A DNA stretch of 37,998 nucleotides, from positions 1 through 37,998 of the IMG/VR virus record IMGVR_UViG_3300041991_000045. One strand, 5' to 3'. Of the stretch, positions 23,153 through 30,668 are shown piece after piece; the stretch's first letter is position 1; the number at the start of each line of letters is the position of its first letter. The DNA is from a virus. Under the pieces are notes generated by a model, which searched no databases, was not told where the DNA came from, and saw only the letters and a list, made by a program, of their open reading frames with translations. Made by a program: the position numbers and the translations under genes.

Positions 23153-24870
23153 GATGCGTGAGCCTCCAAGGCTTCGATGCGGGCGAGCAGTTGGTCGATG
23201 CGGATGTCAGCGCCAAGCGCGCATTCGAGCGCGGCGCCGGCTTTGTCGATGGCGAGCATGTCCTCGGGGTCTTCCGGCACTTTGACGAACTGCGGCGCAT
23301 GCAAGAGCATGTCTTGTGCGGTCGTCCCGGTGTCGAAACCGTTATCGCTGTTGCGCAACCACTGCGACCACAGCGGCACCAGCTTGGCGGCGAGACTAGT
23401 GTCGACTGCACGCGGCTCAATGTCGTGTTTTGCCCGTCGGTCAGATAGCTGATACCCGCCGCTTGCGATGACCGAACCATTCACCACTAGCCCACCGGTA
23501 TGGGCGGTGCATATGTTTACGCCGTTCGCCTGCAAGGTCACGTCGGAACCGCGCACAAGCAGGGATTTGTAAGTCGCCGTCGATCGGTCGTAGCAAAGAA
23601 TTTGCCCGGTGTTATCGGTGTAGTAATAGACTTCGACGCCACCGCCAGTCCATGCGGTCGGGTTCGTAGGGTTTCCCGACGAACGAAATCCCGTTGATGT
23701 CGTAAGGTTCCCCGTGAAGTCAGCCCCCGAAAGCAAGGCCCGCAGAGCAAGCGCGTTCGTCACGGTCGCGGCGAAATTCGCGTCGTCGCCCATGGCGTCG
23801 GCCAGCTCTTTCAGCGTATCGAGCGCTCCGGGTGAGCCATTGACCAGGGCATTGACCGCGGCGGTGATCTGAGCCGTCACCGAGGTCTGGACTGGTCGAG
23901 CGTCCAGCGCGGTTTGCAAGCCGTTGACGTCGGCGATCGCGTGCGAGTGGATGACTGGAGCGGCGCCGATGTCGGTGAGCACCTGCGCGGGCGTTTTGAC
24001 TCCGAAGGCACCGGTACCGTTGCCGAGCAGGTAGCTGCCCGCAGTGAACGTGCCAGCACCGGTACCGCCGCGGGCGACGGCCAGCGTGCCGCTGGTGATT
24101 TCCGAGGCGGAGTGGTTGTGCGCCGACGGCGTGAACGTGGGCGGCTTGTTGGCGAAGTTGTCCCAGTCGAGGTAGTAGGCGCCATGCTGGCCGTCGAGCA
24201 AATCGGCGTCGAGGCCGTTGCCGGTGCCGGTGTCGAACGAGGCCGCGCCGCGAATGCCCAGCGCGGTGACGAAGGCCAGCGTGGTGACCTTGTTGAGCAG
24301 GGTCTTGACGAAGCTGGTCGGCGCCGCGGCACCCAGGCGATCGTCGAGGACGGCCTTGACACTTTTCGGTGTCACGGCGCGGATCGCGTCGGTACCCGTG
24401 ATGGTTTCGGCGTCCGTGGCCAGCTCGACCACGCCTTGCACGTCGGTAGTGGCCGGCGGGTTGAGGAAGTTGGTGTCGCCGAAGGTGATGGAGGCGGCGT
24501 CGATGTCGGCGAAGATGATGTCGGTGGCCAGCAGCAGCATGGCCAGCGACGACTTCTCCAGGATGGCGGTGGCCTGGCCGTACACGCCGAACAGGGTGCC
24601 ATCGGCGAGGAACAGGCCGAAGCCGAACAGCGAATAGGTGTCGGCGCTGTCATCACGGATGATGGCGTGGATGGTATCCGCGGCAACGGCGGCACCACCG
24701 AAGGTGGACAGCTGCTTGAGCTGACCCGGCAGCGCGGTCAGCGCCGTGGTCGGCACGAAGGCGGTGGCGGTGACGCCGATCTTGTCGACGGTGACCGGCA
24801 ACGTGCCGGTGTTGCCAGCGTTGACCAGGGCCGCGCGGCCGGCGTCGGTGACGGTAATCTTGAGGGTCAT
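23149..24870 (-). CDS. H: Tail fibre protein gpH-like with S74 intramolecular chaperone
   Basis: The N-terminal 150 residues of this 573-aa protein match the P2 gpH baseplate-attachment part (MTLKITVTDAGRAALVNAGNTGTLPVTVDKIGVT). The shaft has repeated short motifs including GLDADLLDGQHGAYYLDWDNFANKPPTF and GTLAVARGGTGAGTF. From residue 476 on, SDRRAKHDIEP starts a Peptidase S74 / endosialidase-type chaperone domain of about 98 residues ending in a coiled coil. Such domains trimerise the fibre and then cut themselves off at the Ser. P2 gpH has about 669 aa and no such domain, so receptor specificity is likely different. Confidence 0.92.
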   Translation of the reverse strand: MTLKITVTDAGRAALVNAGNTGTLPVTVDKIGVTATAFVPTTALTALPGQLKQLSTFGGAAVAADTIHAIIRDDSADTYSLFGFGLFLADGTLFGVYGQATAILEKSSLAMLLLATDIIFADIDAASITFGDTNFLNPPATTDVQGVVELATDAETITGTDAIRAVTPKSVKAVLDDRLGAAAPTSFVKTLLNKVTTLAFVTALGIRGAASFDTGTGNGLDADLLDGQHGAYYLDWDNFANKPPTFTPSAHNHSASEITSGTLAVARGGTGAGTFTAGSYLLGNGTGAFGVKTPAQVLTDIGAAPVIHSHAIADVNGLQTALDARPVQTSVTAQITAAVNALVNGSPGALDTLKELADAMGDDANFAATVTNALALRALLSGADFTGNLTTSTGFRSSGNPTNPTAWTGGGVEVYYYTDNTGQILCYDRSTATYKSLLVRGSDVTLQANGVNICTAHTGGLVVNGSVIASGGYQLSDRRAKHDIEPRAVDTSLAAKLVPLWSQWLRNSDNGFDTGTTAQDMLLHAPQFVKVPEDPEDMLAIDKAGAALECALGADIRIDQLLARIEALEAHAS

Positions 24871-25418
24871 CAGGCGGCATCCGCAGTAAGTTGCAGGCGG
24901 CGATAGACCACCGGCCGGGCATAGGCAGCGACGCCGATGCGGCCGCTGGCGACGACGCCTTGCGTGAAGGTGAAGTGGCTGCGCACAGGCTTGGTGCGCT
25001 CGATTTCACCGATGACGTCGTCGACGTACTCGGCGCTGGCGTCCTCGCCGCCCTGACCGGACAACGCGAGCACCATGGCGAATGTGTGAGGGATGCCCCG
25101 CGGCGACTGCTGCCACCACTCGGTGAGCTCGACGGAGCCGCCGAAGCTTTCGGTGACGTCATGCAGGCTTTTGGCGGTGCCCTTGTGGCGCTGGATCTCG
25201 ATGGCCGCGGCGACGCGGGCGCGCTTGACCTCGATGGGCCAGTAGCTTTTCCAGCTGTCGATGGACAGGCCCCACGCCAGCCACGGCAGCAGGTTCTCGG
25301 GACAGGTTTGCGGGTTCCACAGGTTGTCGATCGCCACCGGGACATCGGCAATGCGCGCGGTGGTGGCCTCGACCGCCTGTTCGCTGGCGGTGGCGTTGGG
25401 CGGCAGCAGGCTATTCAT
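24870..25418 (-). CDS. I: Baseplate protein gpI
   Basis: This 182-aa protein matches P2 gpI (about 176 aa), tail protein I of the baseplate that connects to the fibres. The signature is LPPNATASEQAVEATTARIADVPVAIDNLWNPQTCPENLLPWLAWGLSIDSWKSYWP, then RHKGTAKSLHDVTESFGG. It overlaps J by eight bases and shares one base with H. Confidence 0.95.
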   Translation of the reverse strand: MNSLLPPNATASEQAVEATTARIADVPVAIDNLWNPQTCPENLLPWLAWGLSIDSWKSYWPIEVKRARVAAAIEIQRHKGTAKSLHDVTESFGGSVELTEWWQQSPRGIPHTFAMVLALSGQGGEDASAEYVDDVIGEIERTKPVRSHFTFTQGVVASGRIGVAAYARPVVYRRLQLTADAA

Positions 25419-26403
25419 CGACGCCGCCGTAGTCGAGCGCGATGCCGGTGCACCAGGGCGCCTGGGTGCGGCCGATCACCAGGTTGTCGGTCGGCGAGGT
25501 GAGATCCACGCGCTGGATGCCCGGTACCGTGATGGCGGCATGCAGCCCGCTGTAGGTGATGTCGCGGCCGAGCTTGTGGCAGTCAGTGAGGTACTGCTGC
25601 AGGCTGGCATCGGATGCCGCCAACACGACGGCGCTGTCGGGGCCGGCGAAGGTGTAGCGGGTGCCGGCAATGGCGAAGTTGACGATCTCGGCGGTCTGCG
25701 CGGTGACGTTGTCGGTCATCGGGCGGATGTCGTCGGCGCTTACCGCGGCCTCCACGGTGGCGAGCAGTGCGGCGTCGGCCGTGCCATCGCCCGCGCGGGC
25801 CAGCACGGTGACGATGACGTCGCCAGGCCATGCGGCCGCATCGAGGGCCGCGTCCATGGCGGTGACCAGGGTGGGGTCGGCGCTGTTGGCGGTGAGGACG
25901 TCGGACACGATGGCCCGGATGTCGTCGGGCGTGGGGCTGGTGGCGCTGGCGTCCAGCACGCCGGGGTCGGCGCTGAGTGCGTGGTACTTGTAGGCGCCCT
26001 CGGGGCCGGCAACGCTGAAGCCTTCCGGCGCCAGGGTGATGCGGTAACGGTAGTCGTCGTCGAGCTCGTACGTGGGCGCGATCGAGTGCGTCGGGTCGCC
26101 CGGGTCGAGCATCAGGCGGGTCACGCCGAGCAAGGCGCCGAGGTTGTCCAGATCGGTGTCGACGGCGCTGGCCAGCATCACGGCCTTGGCGGCGTCGTTG
26201 ACGCGCTGGCGAATGATCAACTCGCGGAAGGCCGCGACCTCGAGGATCTTGTATGCCGGGTCGGATTCGACCATGGCGGTGAACGATGGATCGCGCGCGA
26301 CCAGGTCGGCCAGCATCTCGGAAAGGATCTGCTCAAACGACAGCGCCTCGACCACAGCGGGCGGCGGCAGGCGCGAAAGATCGACGGCGGTGAAGCCGGC
26401 CAT
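25411..26403 (-). CDS. J: Baseplate wedge protein gpJ
   Basis: This 330-aa protein matches P2 gpJ (about 302 aa) of the baseplate J family. The signature is LSFEQILSEMLADLVARDPSFTAMVESDPAYKILEVAAFRELIIRQRVNDAAKAVMLASAVDTDLDNLGALLGV. The rest holds the typical YRYRITLAPEGFSVAGPEGAYKYHAL strand region. It is the first gene of its unit, 26 bp after the conserved element of promoter B. No good Shine-Dalgarno sequence precedes ATG 26403. Confidence 0.95.
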   Translation of the reverse strand: MAGFTAVDLSRLPPPAVVEALSFEQILSEMLADLVARDPSFTAMVESDPAYKILEVAAFRELIIRQRVNDAAKAVMLASAVDTDLDNLGALLGVTRLMLDPGDPTHSIAPTYELDDDYRYRITLAPEGFSVAGPEGAYKYHALSADPGVLDASATSPTPDDIRAIVSDVLTANSADPTLVTAMDAALDAAAWPGDVIVTVLARAGDGTADAALLATVEAAVSADDIRPMTDNVTAQTAEIVNFAIAGTRYTFAGPDSAVVLAASDASLQQYLTDCHKLGRDITYSGLHAAITVPGIQRVDLTSPTDNLVIGRTQAPWCTGIALDYGGVDE

Positions 26404-26428
26404 GTCAGCGGAGGTGGCGGTGGCGGGT

Positions 26429-26499
26429 CATGCTGCGCATGGTGCGGAGCCGACAACGCATGGCGCGAGGCGGTGGACGTGTACCAGTTCATTGGTACA
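26429..26499. promoter_or_regulatory. Candidate late promoter B between J and com
   Basis: The dyad TGTACCA-N6-TGGTACA lies at 26480-26499 and the element CATGCTGCGCA at 26429-26439. Here the distance between centres is about 55 bp, one helical turn more than at sites A and C. It should drive J, I, H and the two following genes leftward. The palindrome is symmetric and a partly similar sequence (GCGCGAGGCAACATG, 26524-26538) lies on the other side, so it may also drive com rightward. The rest of 26404-26688 holds nothing else recognisable. Confidence 0.68.
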
Positions 26500-26688
26500 C
26501 GTGACGCGCGGCACGGACTCGTTCGCGCGAGGCAACATGACGGCCTTCGAGTGGAGCGGCCGACACCGCGCGTCAACGCGATGTCGGCCACCCAGCACCG
26601 CAGAAACACCTGCAGGCCAGACCGTAGGCTCCACACTCCGTCGACGGAGCCCGTCGAGGCTATCACGCCCGTCAACAGGATCTAACGG

Positions 26689-26919
26689 ATGCAGGATGTT
26701 CGCTGTTCGCGGTGCGCGAGATTGCTTGCGCGCGCCGCACGTTTCGACGTGATCGAGATCAAGTGTCCGCGTTGCGGCACGATCAATTCATTGAGGGCCG
26801 TTCCGAGCCCCCTGCCAGCGAGCCAGGGAGCCCCGAACGAGATGCGACATGCCCGACAAGAACCTGCCCTACACCCTGCACCAGGGCGACGCCCTGCAGG
26901 TACTGCGCGGACTGGCTGA
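26689..26919 (+). CDS. com: Com-like zinc-finger regulator of the adjacent methyltransferase
   Basis: The first 38 residues of this 76-aa protein carry the Com signature: VRCSRCARLLARAARFDVIEIKCPRCGTINSLRA, with C6, C9, C26 and C29 as zinc ligands. In phage Mu, Com binds the mom message and opens an inhibitory RNA structure so that mom can be translated. The C-terminal half is proline- and arginine-rich and overlaps the start of the methyltransferase by 71 bases in another frame, much like com and mom in Mu. The gene runs against the surrounding tail genes. Confidence 0.9.
   Translation: MQDVRCSRCARLLARAARFDVIEIKCPRCGTINSLRAVPSPLPASQGAPNEMRHARQEPALHPAPGRRPAGTARTG
26800..26838 (+). other. Hairpin before the methyltransferase start
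   Basis: Two 15-base arms (26800-26814 and 26824-26838) can pair at 12 of 15 positions around a 9-base loop. The foot of the hairpin is ten bases before ATG 26849, so it would reach into the ribosome binding region. In Mu a comparable structure in the mom leader is the target of Com. The function is inferred by analogy. Confidence 0.5.
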
Positions 26920-27592
26920 CGCCAGCGTCGATGCGGTGATCACCGACCCGCCGTATTGCTCCGGATCGCAAACGATGGCGGGGCGCGCGCGGCCGACCGG
27001 TGAGAAGTACATCAACAGCGAAGCCAAGCGGCAGATGCCCGATTTCGAGGGTGACTTTCGCGACCAGCGCGGCTTTCTTGCATGGGCCAGCCAGTGGCTG
27101 GCGGAGTGCCACCGGGTGACCCAGCCCGGCGGGCAGATGCTGGCGTTTATCGACTGGCGCATGTTGCCGACAATGACGGACGCGGTGCAGGTGGCCGGCT
27201 GGGTGTGGCAGGGCATCGTGGTGTGGGACAAGACCGGCGGCTGCCGGCCGCAACTTGGGCGATTCCGTAGCCAGGCCGAGTACGTGGTGTGGGGTAGCCG
27301 AGGGCCGATCGACACGAAGGCGCACCCGGTGGTGTTGCCGGGCGTGCTGTCAGTGCACCCGCAGCTGGGCGGCAAGCATCACCAGGTGGGCAAGCCGGAG
27401 TCGCTGATGGAGAAGCTGGTGGCGATCGTGCCGCCGGCGAGCACGGTGCTTGACCCGTTCATGGGATCGGCGACCACCGGAGTGGCGGCGTTGCGGGCCG
27501 GGCACCGGTTTGTGGGTGCGGAGATGTCGCCGGGCTATTTCGACGTCGGCAAGCAGCGATTGCGTGACGAGATCGAGCGACAGCAACGCTGA
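26849..27592 (+). CDS. Beta-class N4-cytosine/N6-adenine DNA methyltransferase
   Basis: This 247-aa protein methylates DNA amino groups with S-adenosylmethionine. The catalytic motif VITDPPY (D33-Y36) is near the N-terminus and the cofactor motif LDPFMGSATTG (starting near 201) near the C-terminus, the order of the beta class. GAEMSPGYFDVGKQRL follows as in other members. The start lies inside com and has only a weak Shine-Dalgarno sequence (GAG seven bases upstream), which agrees with Com-dependent translation. Late expression would methylate phage DNA shortly before packaging. Confidence 0.93.
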   Translation: MPDKNLPYTLHQGDALQVLRGLADASVDAVITDPPYCSGSQTMAGRARPTGEKYINSEAKRQMPDFEGDFRDQRGFLAWASQWLAECHRVTQPGGQMLAFIDWRMLPTMTDAVQVAGWVWQGIVVWDKTGGCRPQLGRFRSQAEYVVWGSRGPIDTKAHPVVLPGVLSVHPQLGGKHHQVGKPESLMEKLVAIVPPASTVLDPFMGSATTGVAALRAGHRFVGAEMSPGYFDVGKQRLRDEIERQQR

Positions 27593-27600
27593 TGGCACCC

Positions 27601-27636
27601 GGTGGCCTGCCATGCTGTGAGGCGTGGCAGGTCACC
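27601..27636. terminator. Strong stem-loop between convergent genes (possible bidirectional terminator)
   Basis: The arms 27601-27612 and 27625-27636 pair at 11 of 12 positions around a 12-base loop. They sit exactly in the 46-bp gap between the end of the rightward methyltransferase and the end of leftward gene S. There is no T-tract, so true Rho-independent termination is uncertain. It may instead block convergent transcription or stabilise both 3' ends. Confidence 0.5.
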
Positions 27637-27638
27637 GA

Positions 27639-28097
27639 TCAGCGGGACAGGTGGTCGATCAGGGTGTCACGGATCATGGCGCGGTCGTGGCCGGTGAAGC
27701 CGAGCAGGCGCCGCTGGGCGTAACGCACGCGCGGGCCGTTGGGGCTGACATTGTCGACCTCGCCGTATTGGTGCACGGCGGCGATGCGCGCGGCGTGACC
27801 GACGAAGGCCACGGTGGCGGCGGACGGTGTGGCGCGGGCCTTGAGCCAGCGCGATGTGCGCAACTTGGCGAACATGGCCGCTTGCTTGATGCGACCCTTT
27901 TTGCCGCGCAGATCCTTGCGCGCCTTGCGCTCGACGAATGGCTGGCCATCTGGATCGAGCTGCGCCTTGATGCGCTGCTGCTGGCTGCGGCGAAGTTGGG
28001 TGGCGATGGCCTGGGCGACCTTGCGGCGACCCGACGGCGCGAGTTTCAGCAGCAGCCCAGCCGCCCAGTCCTCGAGGAGGGCCAGGTCGTCGCTCAT
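27639..28097 (-). CDS. S: Tail completion protein gpS
   Basis: This 152-aa protein matches P2 gpS (150 aa), needed for tail terminator and head-joining assembly. The signature is LEDWAAGLLLKLAPSGRRKVAQAIATQLRRSQQQRIKAQLDPDGQPFVERK, then AAVHQYGEVDNVSPNGPRVRYAQRRLLGFT. ATG 28097 overlaps the stop codon of R. Confidence 0.95.
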   Translation of the reverse strand: MSDDLALLEDWAAGLLLKLAPSGRRKVAQAIATQLRRSQQQRIKAQLDPDGQPFVERKARKDLRGKKGRIKQAAMFAKLRTSRWLKARATPSAATVAFVGHAARIAAVHQYGEVDNVSPNGPRVRYAQRRLLGFTGHDRAMIRDTLIDHLSR

Positions 28098-28588
28098 GCG
28101 GGCGAATCCCACTCGGCGACCAGCTGGTCAGCGACGCCGGGGCCGGTCACGTAGAGCTGCCAGTGGCCGGGCGGATACGCGCCCTCGGGCTGCGGCTCGT
28201 CGACATGGGTGATGGTGAGCACGCCGTCGGCGGAGTGCGCCACGATGACGCGCTCGGTGAGCTGCAGCTTGATGCTGAGATCGCAGCGGGCGTTGTCGAT
28301 GATGTCGGCCTCGAAGCGGATGCCCTCGCGGCGCTTGTCGACGTTGTCCATCAGCTCGGACTGGTTGACGCTGACCCACATCAGCAGCGGCACCATCAGC
28401 GTGTCGGGGTCGCCGCCGAAGTCGGTGATGATGATGTTGAGGGTGTAGGCGTACTCGAACGACAGGCCGGGCGCGTAACTGGCATGCAGGGCGCCGTTGT
28501 CGATGAACACCAGGAACCGGTCCGGATCGTTCGCCAGATCAGGCATGGCCGCGACCAGCGCGGCGCGCAGGGTGTCGGGCTTTTTCAC
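28094..28588 (-). CDS. R: Tail completion protein gpR
   Basis: This 164-aa protein matches P2 gpR (155 aa). It starts MKKPDTLRAALVAAMPDLANDPDRFLVFIDNGALHASYAPGLSFEYAYTLNIIITDFGGDPDTLMVPLLMWV. It works with gpS to finish the tail. ATG 28588 overlaps the end of the spanin gene by four bases. Confidence 0.95.
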   Translation of the reverse strand: MKKPDTLRAALVAAMPDLANDPDRFLVFIDNGALHASYAPGLSFEYAYTLNIIITDFGGDPDTLMVPLLMWVSVNQSELMDNVDKRREGIRFEADIIDNARCDLSIKLQLTERVIVAHSADGVLTITHVDEPQPEGAYPPGHWQLYVTGPGVADQLVAEWDSPA

Positions 28589-29082
28589 TTCGCCGGCTCC
28601 GGTTCGGTGTTGGCGCGGATCCAGTCCTGCAGCGAGACTACTTGAGCGGCGGTGGCGTGGCAGGTGGTGTAGTTGTGGATGATGGTGCCGGTGGCGGCAG
28701 AGAGCGCAACGCCGCTGGGCTGCGCATCAGCAGCTCCGGCGGTGTCGGGCAGCGCAGTGGCCGCGGCTGCTGCGTCGTGCAGCCGAACAAAGCCGAGAGG
28801 GAGAGTGCAAGCAGCATCATCGTGAGCCGTGACATAGACGGGTACCTTGCGGATGAGGGTGGCTCCGACCTCGTGCACGACCTGCACGCGATCGACGTAT
28901 CGGGTGACGACCTTTTCGCTGACCTTGGACTGCACCAGGCGGCCGGCGAGGATGGACTCGGCGCCCTCGGCCACCTCGGCGCGATGGGTGGCGCTGGTGA
29001 CACGGTGCTCGCTGACGACGACGTATCCGATGATGGCGGCGACCAGGCCGAGCAGGATCAGGGCTTTGGTGAGGATGCTCAT
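28585..29082 (-). CDS. Rz: Inner-membrane spanin (Rz / LysB-like)
   Basis: This 165-aa protein has one N-terminal membrane segment (ILTKALILLGLVAAIIGYVVV, residues 3-23) and then a periplasmic helix (SATHRAEVAEGAESILAGRLVQSKVSEKVVTRYVDRVQVVHE). This is the layout of i-spanins, which join with the outer-membrane lipoprotein to fuse both membranes at lysis. The gene contains the complete Rz1 frame. ATG 29082 overlaps the stop of the small membrane gene. Confidence 0.85.
   Translation of the reverse strand: MSILTKALILLGLVAAIIGYVVVSEHRVTSATHRAEVAEGAESILAGRLVQSKVSEKVVTRYVDRVQVVHEVGATLIRKVPVYVTAHDDAACTLPLGFVRLHDAAAAATALPDTAGAADAQPSGVALSAATGTIIHNYTTCHATAAQVVSLQDWIRANTEPEPAK
28638..28835 (-). CDS. 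Rz1: Outer-membrane spanin lipoprotein (Rz1 / LysC-like), nested in Rz
   Basis: This 65-aa protein lies fully inside the Rz gene in another frame. It starts MSRLTMMLLALSLSALFGC, a signal peptide with lipobox LFGC (Cys19 would be lipidated). The mature part is proline-rich (PRPLRCPTPPELL, PPPAPSSTTTPPATPPPLK), as in Rz1. The nested arrangement is the classical lambda Rz/Rz1 one. Confidence 0.88.
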   Translation of the reverse strand: MSRLTMMLLALSLSALFGCTTQQPRPLRCPTPPELLMRSPAALRSLPPPAPSSTTTPPATPPPLK

Positions 29083-29216
29083 GCGTGGGTACCCAGCAGG
29101 AGGCCGAGCCAGTGGTAGCCGGCGTAGCCGATGACCATGATGGCGACAGCCAGGGCGACACCGGCAAGGCACGCTTGGCCCAGAACGACCCATTCGCCGC
29201 GTGATGGCAGGTTCAT
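29079..29216 (-). CDS. Very small membrane protein in the lysis cassette (45 aa)
   Basis: The protein reads MNLPSRGEWVVLGQACLAGVALAVAIMVIGYAGYHWLGLLLG. It has one membrane segment and few charged residues. The ATG overlaps the endolysin stop codon and the TGA overlaps the Rz start codon, which supports translation. Possible roles are an accessory holin, an antiholin or a pinholin-like factor; none is shown by the sequence. Confidence 0.72.
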   Translation of the reverse strand: MNLPSRGEWVVLGQACLAGVALAVAIMVIGYAGYHWLGLLLGTHA

Positions 29217-30016
29217 GCGGGCACCAAGGCGGTATGGCGGGCGTAGGCGCGTGCGAGCTTGGTGTCGTAGAGGTTTTCGGCGTAGGCCGGGCCGTTGTAG
29301 ATCTTGGCGAAGGTGGCCCACTTGCGGGTGCGCAGGGCCTTGAGCAGATCGGCGTCGAGCTGAACGAATGCGCTGAAGGCGAACAGGTGCTGCGCCTCGC
29401 TGGTCTCGAACACTTTGGCCATGTGCGTTGCGCTCTCGTAGCCGAGTTCCTTGGCGTGGTATCCCATGATCTGGAATCGCCCCCAGCTGCAGCTGGCGTA
29501 GGCCGCCTCGCGGTGGATGGATGCAGCCTGCGCCAGACGCGGGTATTCACCGACGCCGCCGACGTAGCCTCCGCGATGCTGGCTCAAGATGCTGTCGGGC
29601 ACTCGCACGCTGGCCGGGTCGATGCCTGCAGCGACAAGCTCGCGCCAGAAGACATGGCGCTCGAACAGGATGACCACGCGCCCGTCGGGCAAATAGCCGC
29701 CGTTCGGGCTCTCGACTTCGATCACTGCTTGGATTGCTGCGACGTCGCATCCGAGGTCATCAGCGACGCGCGCGATGGTCTCCTGGGTGAGCGCGCGAGG
29801 ATCTACCACGCCTAGCAACGCCGCCTGCGTTCGCGGGCCGGCGATGCCGTCGTCCACCATGCCCTTGGCCTGCTGGTAGGCGCGCACGGCGGCCGTGGTG
29901 GCCTCGTCGAGGTGGCCGGTGGTGTCAACGGTAAAGCCGGCGCGCGTCAGCCGCTGCTGCAGCACGGTGACGTCGGCGCCGGTGTCACCAGCGCGCAGGG
30001 TGCGTGGGTTGTTCAT
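29213..30016 (-). CDS. Endolysin: peptidoglycan-binding plus N-acetylmuramidase domains
   Basis: The first 68 residues of this 267-aa protein form a PG_binding_1 domain (LRAGDTGADVTVLQQRLTRAGFTVDTTGHLDEATTAAVRAYQQAKGMVDDGIAGPRTQAAL). Residues 75-265 match the N-acetylmuramidase family (DUF3380), with AAIQAVIEVESPNGGYLPDGRVVILFERHVFW and ASCSWGRFQIMGYHAKELGYES. The likely catalytic Glu is in IEVES (100-102). It cleaves the cell wall at lysis. No export signal is seen, so it needs a holin. P2 gpK is a different, shorter enzyme. Confidence 0.93.
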   Translation of the reverse strand: MNNPRTLRAGDTGADVTVLQQRLTRAGFTVDTTGHLDEATTAAVRAYQQAKGMVDDGIAGPRTQAALLGVVDPRALTQETIARVADDLGCDVAAIQAVIEVESPNGGYLPDGRVVILFERHVFWRELVAAGIDPASVRVPDSILSQHRGGYVGGVGEYPRLAQAASIHREAAYASCSWGRFQIMGYHAKELGYESATHMAKVFETSEAQHLFAFSAFVQLDADLLKALRTRKWATFAKIYNGPAYAENLYDTKLARAYARHTALVPA

Positions 30017-30293
30017 CGTGGGTTGTCCGGATGATGGTGGCGACGTTGCCGCGGGCGGAGAGACTGAGCACGCAAAGCACGAGGGATATGCCGACGTCGC
30101 CGAGGTGAATGTGGCTGGCCGGGTACAGGCCGAGCACGATGCCCAGGGCGGTGCTGCCGGTGCTGACGATCAGCAGCCAGGCGTAGGCGCTGACCAGCGG
30201 GCGGTAGCGGGCGCCGTTGCGGCTGTAGATGAGCAGGCGGACGCAGGCGGTGGCGTTGGTGACGAACAGCAGCAGTGCGAGCAGGTGATCCAT
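29985..30293 (-). CDS. Three-transmembrane holin (Phage_holin_3-like)
   Basis: This 102-aa protein has hydrophobic segments at about 3-24 (HLLALLLFVTNATACVRLLIYS), 33-57 (LVSAYAWLLIVSTGSTALGIVLGLY) and 62-82. It matches the 3TM holin family in size and start. It would form the hole that lets the endolysin reach the wall. The gene overlaps the endolysin start by 32 bases and shares one base with the next gene. Confidence 0.88.
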   Translation of the reverse strand: MDHLLALLLFVTNATACVRLLIYSRNGARYRPLVSAYAWLLIVSTGSTALGIVLGLYPASHIHLGDVGISLVLCVLSLSARGNVATIIRTTHDEQPTHPARW

Positions 30294-30655
30294 TACGGGC
30301 CTCCGCGGCGTAGCAGGCTGGCGAGCCAGGCGGTGATGTCGATGGTCTTGATGCGCTCGATCAGCTGGACGGTGACGGCGATGACCAGGGCGGCCGCAAG
30401 AAATGCGGCGACGCCGGACTCCTGTATGGGCGTTTGCCGCAACACCATGGGCGCGGCGAGGTAGCCCATGATCCAGCTGATGATCAGGTAGCTGAAGCGC
30501 GACAGCATGGAGACGTCGCGGGCGTGCAGCGCCATCAGCGCCGCACCGGCAAACGCTCCGACGATGGCGTTGCCGTCGGCGCCGGGCAGCAGCGAGGACA
30601 GCGTGACGCTGGCGGCGAGAAAGGCGACGGTGGTGGTGGTGGTGGGTTCGGCCAT
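30293..30655 (-). CDS. Second holin-like membrane protein (120 aa)
   Basis: The protein begins MAEPTTTTTVAFLAASVTLSSLLPGADGNAIVGAFAGAALMALHARDVSMLSRFSYLIISWIMGYLAAPMVL. Two or three membrane segments can be seen, with a basic C-terminus (SLLRRGG). It stands behind X in the place of P2 gene Y (holin). A holin/antiholin pair with the gene at 29985 is likely. ATG 30655 has a weak AGGGGA upstream. Confidence 0.82.
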   Translation of the reverse strand: MAEPTTTTTVAFLAASVTLSSLLPGADGNAIVGAFAGAALMALHARDVSMLSRFSYLIISWIMGYLAAPMVLRQTPIQESGVAAFLAAALVIAVTVQLIERIKTIDITAWLASLLRRGGP

Positions 30656-30668
30656 CGTGTTTCCCCTG

